Source: Fibrobacter sp. UWT2 (GTDB taxonomy: Bacteria > Fibrobacterota > Fibrobacteria > Fibrobacterales > Fibrobacteraceae). From it: DNA of 64,000 bases. Below, one piece after another: positions 56,529-64,000 of the stretch (its first letter is position 1; every line of letters starts with the position of its first letter). The DNA is taken from the NCBI RefSeq assembly GCF_900142545.1, contig NZ_FRBF01000006.1, positions 124,001 through 188,000 of the forward strand, given 5' to 3'. The notes beneath the pieces were generated by a model. The model ran no database searches. It was not told the origin of the DNA and saw only the letters and a program-made list of their open reading frames with translations. The translations under genes were made by a program, and so were the position numbers.

Positions 56529-57596
56529 TTAACGAGATTTGACGATTTCCCAAGCGTCGTCAAAGAGCTTGGCTGCAACACCCGGATCACGCAAGAAGAC
56601 CATGCGGTCGATTTCTTCCCTCGTGGGGTTGATTACGCGGTTTTGCTTGAACTTGTCGTCAATGATTTTTATTGAAGCCCTGTTGGGTGTTGCAAAGTTG
56701 GTTGATTGGGCTAACCTTGCTCCGTTCTGGGCGTCAAGAATATAGTTCATGAAGGCGTGGGCACCGTCGGCATTTTGGGCGTGACTGCTGAGCGTCATGG
56801 CATCGACCCACATAAAGCTTCCTTCAGTAGGGATCGCGTATCGAAGAGTCGGGTCTTCAGATATGGCGCTCATGGCTTCACCGTTGAAAACAATGGCTGC
56901 ACTGATTTCGCCTTTTAGAACTTTGTCTTTAGCGCTTACGGAACCTTCAAAACCGGCGAAATGTGCGTCGCGTTTTGCTTCACGAATCAAATCAATGGCT
57001 TCGTTGATATCTTCAATCTTCACGCTGTTGGCGTTCAAGCCTTTAGCTTGCAAAGCCATCGAAAGCATCGAACGGGATTCGTCGAGCAGGCTGAATTTTC
57101 CTTTGACTTGCTGGGGGTTGAAAAGAATGTTGTAGCTGACCTTGTTTTCGTTAAGGGTCGTGTCGCGGTAAAGGATGCCGGTGGTTCCCCACAGGTAAGG
57201 AAGCGTAAATGTGTTGCCTGGATCATAAACCGGATTCTTGAACTGATCAGCGACATTTACTTTGTTTGGAATCTTGTCCATGTCAATTGGAATAATGAGT
57301 CCCAAGTGAATCATTTGCTGAATAACAACATCCGAGGCAATCACCACATCGTATTGTTTTTCGATGGCCTGCTGGAGCGTGCTAATCATTTGTTCCTGGG
57401 CTTCGTATTCTTCCAACTGCAGCTTGTAACCGGTCTTCATTTGAAAATCGGTAATCATTTCTGGGGCGATGTATTTGCTGTACGTAAGTACGGTGACTGT
57501 CTGGGGAGTCTGTTGCGATTTTTGGTCGCAACCACAGAACACCCCTGTTGCAAGGAGGACCATCGCAACTACAATGTAAGAAACCAAATTTTTCAT
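56529..57596 (-). CDS. PotD-like polyamine-type binding lipoprotein
   Basis: A 355-residue extracytoplasmic solute-binding protein. Start 57596 is preferred over 57632: GGAG precedes it and a signal peptide with lipobox (VFCGCDQ, Cys23) follows. TVLTYSKYIAPEMITDFQMK, YDVVIASDVVIQQMI, LPYLWGTTGILYR and FMNYILDAQNGARLA match the spermidine/putrescine-binding PotD/PotF group. No PotABC transporter genes are in the window, so partners are elsewhere or it is a sensor-type binding protein. It follows an aminotransferase gene on the same strand. Confidence 0.85.
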   Translation of the reverse strand: MKNLVSYIVVAMVLLATGVFCGCDQKSQQTPQTVTVLTYSKYIAPEMITDFQMKTGYKLQLEEYEAQEQMISTLQQAIEKQYDVVIASDVVIQQMIHLGLIIPIDMDKIPNKVNVADQFKNPVYDPGNTFTLPYLWGTTGILYRDTTLNENKVSYNILFNPQQVKGKFSLLDESRSMLSMALQAKGLNANSVKIEDINEAIDLIREAKRDAHFAGFEGSVSAKDKVLKGEISAAIVFNGEAMSAISEDPTLRYAIPTEGSFMWVDAMTLSSHAQNADGAHAFMNYILDAQNGARLAQSTNFATPNRASIKIIDDKFKQNRVINPTREEIDRMVFLRDPGVAAKLFDDAWEIVKSR

Positions 57597-57640
57597 ACCA
57601 TCTCCTTCTTTGACAGTCCTCCCAATCCCCATTGCTGCAA

Positions 57641-58942
57641 CTAGCTGTGCAGGTATTCCACAATTGCGTCGTGAATCGTGGTGAACACACTGCGCAGTTC
57701 GTCTTCGTCTTCTTCCAGAAGCGTCACACGGAATCCCTTCAAGTCCGTGCAGAAGCTCGTGCTAGGCACAACACAAATCCCCTTTGCGCCCAGCAGGTAG
57801 TAAACGAAGCGGTAGTCCAAGTTCGTGGTCTTGCTGCACCATTCTTCCACTTTCTTCTTGATAATCGGGTTGTCGATCTTCAAGTTTTGGTGGCTGTTCA
57901 GCGTTCCTTCGCGGAAGATAATGGTGTTGTAGAATGCACCGTAGGTCGGGTTGAAATACAGTTCCGGAATGTCGGAAAGGATTTCATTGATGATGGCGCT
58001 ACGGCGGCCAATCTTTTCGTTCAGGGCGGTGCGGTGTTCCATGAAGCGCGGATCACCCAGCACGCGAGGAATCGTCATCTGCGGGAGCGTGGTCGAGCAG
58101 ACTTCCACCATCTTGGCGTTGTCGATCGCACGGCAGAAGGCGTCGAACTGTTCGTCCTTGTCGCGGTTGTAGTATTCAGCCCAGCCGCAACGAGCGCCCG
58201 GCCACGGGTATTCCTTGGAAATGCCCTTGAGGGCGATACCCGGAACGTCGCCGATGTATTCGGCGAGGGCATAGGCGTGAGCTCCATTGTACGTAATCTT
58301 GTTGTAGATTTCGTCGCAAATGATGAATAGGTTGTAGCGCTTGGCGATGTCTACAATCTTTTGGAGAATGTCGAGCGGGTAAACCATGCCCGTCGGATTG
58401 TCCGGGTTCAAGATCAAAATGCCCGCAATGCTCGGGTTATACTTCACCTTGTTTTCAAGTTCATCCAAATCCGGATACCAGTGGTTTTCCGGTTGCAGGC
58501 GGTAGGTAATCGGGGCCGTGTGGGCGTGAGCCGCTTCGGCAGAGCTGTGCGTGCTGTATGCCGGGGCAGGTCCGATAATGCGGGTGTTCATAGAGAGCAG
58601 GCTGTAAATGGTGGCGATAGCGTCACCCAAGCCGTTAAAGAACACGATGTCGTCTACGTTAATCTGCGTGCCGCCGAGCTTGTTGTTTTCTTTTACCAAG
58701 AATTCGCGTGTTTCGAGCATGCCCTTGGAGGGGCAATAGCCGTAGCTGCGGTTGGTGCGGGCAAGATCAACTACAATATCCTTAATCCAGTCGGGGACTT
58801 GGCACTTCTTTTCAATCGGGTCGCCGATGTTTTCCCAATGAATCGGCAAGCCGAGTGCCTTGAGCTGGTTTGCCTTCTTCACGATCTCGCGGATTTCGTA
58901 AGAAAGTTCCTTGGCACCTTCGCTCAATAATCTTCTGCGCAT
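57641..58942 (-). CDS. PLP-dependent aminotransferase, class I/II
   Basis: A 433-residue fold-type I aminotransferase: ILNPDNPTGMVYPLD, IICDEIYNKITYNG, and GISKEYPWPGARCGWAEY, whose Lys should bind pyridoxal phosphate. It is longer than AspC-type enzymes, with a distinct C-terminus (CSKTTNLDYRFVYYLLGAKG). Substrate unknown; AlaA-like alanine/glutamate use is one possibility. AGGAG precedes the ATG. The PotD-like gene follows 44 bp downstream. Confidence 0.88.
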   Translation of the reverse strand: MRRRLLSEGAKELSYEIREIVKKANQLKALGLPIHWENIGDPIEKKCQVPDWIKDIVVDLARTNRSYGYCPSKGMLETREFLVKENNKLGGTQINVDDIVFFNGLGDAIATIYSLLSMNTRIIGPAPAYSTHSSAEAAHAHTAPITYRLQPENHWYPDLDELENKVKYNPSIAGILILNPDNPTGMVYPLDILQKIVDIAKRYNLFIICDEIYNKITYNGAHAYALAEYIGDVPGIALKGISKEYPWPGARCGWAEYYNRDKDEQFDAFCRAIDNAKMVEVCSTTLPQMTIPRVLGDPRFMEHRTALNEKIGRRSAIINEILSDIPELYFNPTYGAFYNTIIFREGTLNSHQNLKIDNPIIKKKVEEWCSKTTNLDYRFVYYLLGAKGICVVPSTSFCTDLKGFRVTLLEEDEDELRSVFTTIHDAIVEYLHS

Positions 58943-59103
58943 TTTTAGCTCCTAAAAGGGGATTTTTTCGTCTTTTTTTGAAAATAATAGAAAAAAGCTG
59001 GCTGTTCATATGTCGTAGCGCCTTAAAATATTCCAAGTTGGACTGTTTTGTTTTGGACTAGTGATTTGTGACTTTTTTTGTTTCATAAAAGTTACAAGCG
59101 ATA

Positions 59104-59111
59104 TAGATTTA
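59104..59111 (+). promoter_or_regulatory. Candidate promoter box for the giant surface protein
   Basis: TAGATTTA, followed by GGAGG and ATG at 59147. Two mismatches are not excluded; moderate support only. Confidence 0.3.
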
Positions 59112-59146
59112 AAAGCATATAACCCCCTTAACCCCGGAGGCACCCC

Positions 59147-62100
59147 ATGAAAACCGCAATCTTTAGCTCTATTTTGACCGTCGGCTTGGGCGCTTCCGCT
59201 TGGGCCGCGACTCCCGTAGAAATCCCCATGGGTGGGACTCTTGTTATTGACAATTTTGCCAATGCAGATGCTAATTCAGCTCTTGGACCGTGGGACATTT
59301 ACCCGGATGCCAGCGGAAAGACGACGTTAGATACGTCTTTCGTTTCTAATGCCGGAGTTAACGGAACCTCCAATGCGTTAAGGCTAGATTATTCCTTGGA
59401 TGGTTCTAACGTCTTGGGATACGATCCGTTTGTAGAGGCCGCTGTCTATGTCGATAAAAATTCGGCAGCAGCGGACTTTTCTAATTGTAACGAGATTCAG
59501 TACGAATATCGTGGCAACTATGGACATTCTTTCAGGGTCATTGGCGATGTTGACGTGGCAAGCGATTATCACCATACGATGCTCGATGGTGAATATACCT
59601 GGCAAACGGCAACAATCCATTGGAATGATCTCTATCAAGCAGGATGGGGAATTGACGGCGATATCGATTACGTGAAAAAGAATTTACTTGCCTTCTCGTG
59701 GCAGGTTCAGAATGAAGACGGAACGGAGGGCTACCTTGAAATAGCGAACATCCGTTGCAAGCATGCGGCTGCATACACGGTTAGTTTCTATTGGGGTGAT
59801 TCACTGCTCCGTAGCGAAGAATTTTTCGAAGGAGATTGGCCGAACTACAATGGTTCGTACTCATTCTCGACCGAAAAATATGAATATGAAATTAATGGCT
59901 GGACTCCTGAAAGGGATGTCGTTACGGCAGATGCTTCTTACCATGCGGTTTTGGATAGCTCTATCCGTCATTATGAGGTCCGTTTCATGAATCAGTTTGG
60001 GGATGAATTGATGTCCCAAGAACTGGAATATGGAATGATTCCAGCTTATGTTGGGCTGAATCCCGAAAAAATTCCCTCTGTCGGTTATTCCTATACCTTT
60101 AAGGGTTGGGGAAAGCGAGTGTGCGAAGAGGTTGAACATGAGTATTGCTATGATTACGGTAAAGGCGAGTATTGTGACTCCTGGACTGAAAATGAGTGTA
60201 AAATTGTTTACGAGGAATCTTTAGCGCCTGTAACGGAAAATGCTTGGTATTATCCGGCTTATGATTCGACCTTAAATAGCTATACGGTCAAGTTTGCCGA
60301 TTACAACGGCGATTCCATCAGCGAAAAGATGTACACTTATGGTACGAAGGGCATCGAGATTCCTGCCGCTCCGACTCGTGCTGCTGCTGGTGATACGACT
60401 TACACCTTTAAGGGGTGGATGCCTTACATTGATGAAGATACGGAAGTTGATGGAAATGCGGTGTATGTGGCGACCTACACAGCGACGGTTACAAATGGCG
60501 AAGACACCGTAGACGTTGAACTCTATACGGTCACCTTTGTCAACGGTTCCGAAATTTTGCAGACGGGAGAATATGCCTGGGGCGAAACGCCGGAATATAC
60601 GGGTGTAATACCGTCCAAGGATTCTACCGCAGAATATGTCTATACCTTTAGTGATTGGAGAGATCCGGAAGGATGGTACGGAACCCATGAAACATATGGC
60701 AATACCATATACATGGCGCTGTTTGATGAACAGTACCGTAAATACTGGATTGTATTCCGTAATGACGACGATACCGTAATTGATTCAATCCAATTTGATT
60801 ATGGAAGTACGATTGGTATGTATGATCTCATGTATTACTATAATCTTAAGGTAAAGTCGATTGAAGATGGGTATAGCCAGGACTACTATAGTGGTGCTTG
60901 GACTCCTGAGCTCAAGCGTGTAACGGGTCGTGCCGAATACAAGGCCATTTACAGCTATAGGGTACGCTTTGCCGATGTCGATGGAAGGGTCATCAAAGAT
61001 CAATGGCTCAAGAAGGGTGAAATCCCCGATTGCAAGGACTGCAATACGAAAAAGGATCCGACGGCTGAATACACGTATGAGTTTGTCGGCTGGAATAAGG
61101 AATATGCTCCGGTGACCGATACCACGACTTACATCGCTGTCTATAGGGCTGTTCCTGTGCCGAAGCCGACAGTTCAGGAAATTGCCGTGGGCGAGTCTCT
61201 GTTGATTGATGATTTCGAGGACGGAGACGAAATCTCTACTCTGGGAACAGGGTGGTTCGTGTATAACGACAACGATGCCATCTACGATATCAATGGTAAT
61301 GATACGTTGTATTACAACTCCCAGATTTCGAAGATGGTCACAATTGCTGGCGATAAGGGCAACGTGATGAACCTTTTGTATAAAGGCGATTGCGAAATAG
61401 ATGACGATAAGGGTAGACTCTATTGCCGTGGTTGGCTTGGTGCCGGATTGATGCTTGCACCTGAAGACCAGTCGCTTGACTTGTCGCAGTGCAATGCAAT
61501 CCAGTACGATTACCGTGGTGGTGCGCATAACTTTAGAATTCAGAGCCTTTATGACAAGAATGATCAATACTTAGAAACGCATGTTGTGGGAAGTGATACC
61601 TTTACAACCGCAACGATTTTGCGCAGCAGTTTCGGTTATGATTATTGGTTTATGGGCAGTAGCGTTTCTGCGGATCTCGCGTTTACTCATGCAACCGCTT
61701 TCGTATGGAACAATATGCAAGGCGAAGGTACATTGGAAATAGACAACATCCGTTGCCTGCATAAGCCTAGCTATATCGTAAAGTTCTACGATGGTGAAAC
61801 GTTGCTGGATAGTGCTGAATTTGTAGAAGGTGAAATGCCTGAATACAATGGCGAAACGGACCTGTGGTGGCTTGCGTATAATCGTGAAGACCCGCAGTAT
61901 TCATATTCGTTCGATGGATGGACTCCGGAACTTGCTCCGGTACAAGCTGATGTTTCGTACCAGGTTGCATTCGAAAAGTCTCCCAAGACCTATGACATTT
62001 GCTTCTATGGGGATAAGGGATATGGCTTTGATGGTTACTGTCAAGAAGTGGAATACGGTCAAGTGCCTGTATTCGAAGGCGAATTGACTATCGACCCGGA

Positions 62101-64000
62101 TGAATCGTGCAATGAATACGAGTTTACCAAGTGGCGCTCTTGTGAATACAAACTTGTTGCCGATGGCGGTTATCAGTATGTGTGTGTCAATGAACTGGTT
62201 CCGGTGACCGGCCGCAGGACTTACTATGCAGAATTTGACTGTAAGGATCCGAGAACGTTCACGATTACCTTCTTGAACGATAATGGCGATACGCTTTCTT
62301 CAAAGGAATACGGTTACGATGAGTATGTAGACGAACCGTATGCAGAAAAGGAAGCGACGGAACAGTATGTCTATAGCTTTACTGGCTGGTCTCCGGACGT
62401 AGAACGATGGGTCTATGAAGATGCTACCTATACGGCGCAATACGAAGCGTATCCCAGAGAATATAATGTGCGCTTTGTAAACAGCTGGGGAAGCTCGGTG
62501 TATGTTAACGACGAGTATGAAATTGCGTATCCGTATGGAACCCCGTATAGTGATATCGCTTTGCCGACAGAGGTGCTTGATGATGATCAATACTGGGATA
62601 CGATATTTGTGTTTGCCGGTTGGGATATTGATCAGACGGGTGACGGTATCGTGAAGAGCGATATGGTAATCAAGCCTAAGTACAACAAGAAGTACGCCGT
62701 GCGCTTTGAAAGTTACGATTGGAATGGAACCTTTACGATTCCTGTGGGTGATAGTGAAGTTGTTTATTACCCTGAGGGCATGTCGCTTAGCCAGATTGTA
62801 AAGCCCGCAGATCCTACGCGTAAACCTTGGCATGACTATGAAACGGATTCAATTGTCAAATATGAATTTGCCGGCTGGTTGCCGACCTTTGGCGAAGACG
62901 ATGTCTTGACGGGCCCGATGACCTTCAGGGCGAACTATAAGACCTCTGACAATAAATATACGGTGACCTTTATGGCGGATGATGAAGTCATTTACCAGAT
63001 AGAAGTTGCTAAGGACTCTGTTCCTAAATATGATGGTTGGATACCTTACAGATCTTCGACTTCGGAATTCAGCTATGTCTGGGATAGCGAAGACGGCTGG
63101 GAACCGGCACTTTCTGCCGTGACGGGACCGGTGGTTTATCATGCCAAGTTTAAAGCTGTTCCGCAGCAGTACGAAGTGGTATTCGTGACTGAAGCTGGAG
63201 ATACGATTTCCCGCAAGACGTACGGCTATGGTGCTACGATTACAGATGCTCCTGCCATGGCAACTATTGTCGCCGGCAAGACGGGTGAATTCGAGTATAG
63301 CGAAGACTGGTGTACATTAGGAACCGGTTGGCGTTGGTATGATAATGATGGCGATGAAATTTGGGAAGAATATCATTACATAAATTGCGGTAATCCTGGA
63401 TTGGAACCGGTGACGGAAAATGTAACATATGTTCCCAATATTCGCTACCAGGTCGGTTTCTACGATGGTGATGGCAAATTGATGAACGATGAGTTCTGGT
63501 CCGACTTTGGTTGGTATCGCTACGGGGAAGAGCCTGAATACTACTGTGAAAAGGGATATTGCTACGGATATCAGATCCCGACCAAGACGTCTTCTGTCGC
63601 GTATGATTACGTATGGAATGGCGGCTGGACTCCGGCTCTTGATACTGTAAGGGGCTCCACCGGTTACACGGCTACATTCGACAGTACGCTCCGTCAGTAT
63701 GAGGTTGTTTTCGAAGACGAAGACGGTACCGTGCTCAAGGCCGCAATCCTCTATAATTACGGTACATTGGTCAATGATATCATGCTTCCGCCTGACCCGA
63801 AAAAGAACCCGACGGCAACGACGGTCTACACCTTCAAGGGTTGGTCTTTGAAGCCGGTGACGGGAGATGTGACATACAAGGCTTCTTACGAAGAATCTCC
63901 CAGAATGTATCTGGTGACCTTTGTGGGTGATGACGGCAAGACCATTGTTGATACGGCAAGCTACGAATACGAAACCGATGTGTCTAAAATCGTGGTGCCC
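59147..64000 (+). CDS. Giant InlB-B-repeat surface protein (3' end outside window)
   Basis: An open frame of at least 1618 codons to the window end. A signal peptide (to ASAWA, residue 20) is followed by a beta-sandwich like carbohydrate-binding domains (TLVIDNFANADANSALGPWD ... EIANIRC, about 28-205), about six B-repeats, a second such domain (LLIDDFEDGDEISTLGTGW ... EIDNIRC, about 685-870) and about ten more repeats. Each repeat is ~70-100 residues with a pattern such as YEVVFEDEDGTVL ... YTFKGWSLKPVTGDVTY, as in Listeria-Bacteroides (InlB B-type) repeats. Such repeats form stiff stalks on secreted adhesins. Role inferred: cell-surface or fibre adhesion. GGAGG sets the start. Confidence 0.85.
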   Translation, partial: MKTAIFSSILTVGLGASAWAATPVEIPMGGTLVIDNFANADANSALGPWDIYPDASGKTTLDTSFVSNAGVNGTSNALRLDYSLDGSNVLGYDPFVEAAVYVDKNSAAADFSNCNEIQYEYRGNYGHSFRVIGDVDVASDYHHTMLDGEYTWQTATIHWNDLYQAGWGIDGDIDYVKKNLLAFSWQVQNEDGTEGYLEIANIRCKHAAAYTVSFYWGDSLLRSEEFFEGDWPNYNGSYSFSTEKYEYEINGWTPERDVVTADASYHAVLDSSIRHYEVRFMNQFGDELMSQELEYGMIPAYVGLNPEKIPSVGYSYTFKGWGKRVCEEVEHEYCYDYGKGEYCDSWTENECKIVYEESLAPVTENAWYYPAYDSTLNSYTVKFADYNGDSISEKMYTYGTKGIEIPAAPTRAAAGDTTYTFKGWMPYIDEDTEVDGNAVYVATYTATVTNGEDTVDVELYTVTFVNGSEILQTGEYAWGETPEYTGVIPSKDSTAEYVYTFSDWRDPEGWYGTHETYGNTIYMALFDEQYRKYWIVFRNDDDTVIDSIQFDYGSTIGMYDLMYYYNLKVKSIEDGYSQDYYSGAWTPELKRVTGRAEYKAIYSYRVRFADVDGRVIKDQWLKKGEIPDCKDCNTKKDPTAEYTYEFVGWNKEYAPVTDTTTYIAVYRAVPVPKPTVQEIAVGESLLIDDFEDGDEISTLGTGWFVYNDNDAIYDINGNDTLYYNSQISKMVTIAGDKGNVMNLLYKGDCEIDDDKGRLYCRGWLGAGLMLAPEDQSLDLSQCNAIQYDYRGGAHNFRIQSLYDKNDQYLETHVVGSDTFTTATILRSSFGYDYWFMGSSVSADLAFTHATAFVWNNMQGEGTLEIDNIRCLHKPSYIVKFYDGETLLDSAEFVEGEMPEYNGETDLWWLAYNREDPQYSYSFDGWTPELAPVQADVSYQVAFEKSPKTYDICFYGDKGYGFDGYCQEVEYGQVPVFEGELTIDPDESCNEYEFTKWRSCEYKLVADGGYQYVCVNELVPVTGRRTYYAEFDCKDPRTFTITFLNDNGDTLSSKEYGYDEYVDEPYAEKEATEQYVYSFTGWSPDVERWVYEDATYTAQYEAYPREYNVRFVNSWGSSVYVNDEYEIAYPYGTPYSDIALPTEVLDDDQYWDTIFVFAGWDIDQTGDGIVKSDMVIKPKYNKKYAVRFESYDWNGTFTIPVGDSEVVYYPEGMSLSQIVKPADPTRKPWHDYETDSIVKYEFAGWLPTFGEDDVLTGPMTFRANYKTSDNKYTVTFMADDEVIYQIEVAKDSVPKYDGWIPYRSSTSEFSYVWDSEDGWEPALSAVTGPVVYHAKFKAVPQQYEVVFVTEAGDTISRKTYGYGATITDAPAMATIVAGKTGEFEYSEDWCTLGTGWRWYDNDGDEIWEEYHYINCGNPGLEPVTENVTYVPNIRYQVGFYDGDGKLMNDEFWSDFGWYRYGEEPEYYCEKGYCYGYQIPTKTSSVAYDYVWNGGWTPALDTVRGSTGYTATFDSTLRQYEVVFEDEDGTVLKAAILYNYGTLVNDIMLPPDPKKNPTATTVYTFKGWSLKPVTGDVTYKASYEESPRMYLVTFVGDDGKTIVDTASYEYETDVSKIVVP

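Noticed and set aside
59384-63142. Many 60-260-codon frames on the minus strand under the giant repeat protein
   Set aside because: The plus strand is one uninterrupted frame with a signal peptide and periodic repeats; the minus frames are scattered in different phases.

Overview
The window looks like chromosomal DNA of a Fibrobacter-like, plant-fibre-degrading member of the Fibrobacterota. The evidence is a GH5 cellulase, a GH8 endoglucanase and two tandem GH11 xylanase genes (one with the two-catalytic-domain plan of Fibrobacter XynC), Ser- or Asn-rich linkers, short C-terminal tail domains, and five copies of a ~900-residue lipoprotein that I recognise as the Fibrobacter paralogous family TIGR02171. 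Promoters resemble the TAnnTTTG type of the Bacteroidota/FCB group. No prophage, insertion sequence or CRISPR array is visible.

Layout. 1-3440 (minus): pseudouridine synthase, arginase-fold enzyme, radical SAM/SPASM protein, ClC-type anion transporter. 3509-18899 (plus): a compact envelope cluster made of an AlgX/AlgJ-like lipoprotein, a transglutaminase-like membrane protein, four translationally coupled TIGR02171 lipoproteins and a polytopic GT-C-like membrane protein. 18954-22098: divergent GH5 and GH8 genes. 22176-26909: exported beta-propeller, SpoU methyltransferase and a fifth, stand-alone TIGR02171 gene. 26946-30462: surE and gyrA. 30614-34272: the xylanases. 34486-41456: rfbD, a tiny zinc-ribbon protein, hrpA, NIF3-like and M23 peptidase genes. 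41537-46095: lamin-tail protein, beta-rich protein, PAS-only sensor, rhodanese lipoprotein, ribD. 46092-58942: mostly minus-strand housekeeping genes (sufD, sufC, dnaG, initiator tRNA, CDP-alcohol phosphatidyltransferase, recN, trmB, MBL-fold nuclease, lipoprotein, PotD-like protein, aminotransferase), with exoIII on plus. 59147-64000: the first 1618 codons of a giant InlB-B-repeat surface protein, cut by the window end.

The most interesting system is the 3509-18899 cluster. Each TIGR02171 protein reads as lipobox, FGE/sulfatase-modifying-factor-like domain, TolB-like propeller, then a C-terminal SGNH-hydrolase-like domain with an invariant GSSR near its start and DHL near its end. With the AlgX-like protein in front and a GT-C-like membrane protein behind, the inferred (untested) role is acylation, deacylation or other tailoring of an envelope or surface glycan. 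The C-terminal domains look shuffled between copies.

Two genome-wide habits also stand out. Many genes have a TAnnTTTN box ending exactly 4 nt before the start codon and no Shine-Dalgarno, which predicts leaderless mRNAs. Several families of short repeats sit exactly on stop codons or are read in frame inside genes (hrpA, radical SAM, the transglutaminase-like gene, the GT-C-like gene). No stretch longer than 300 bases lacks a gene.
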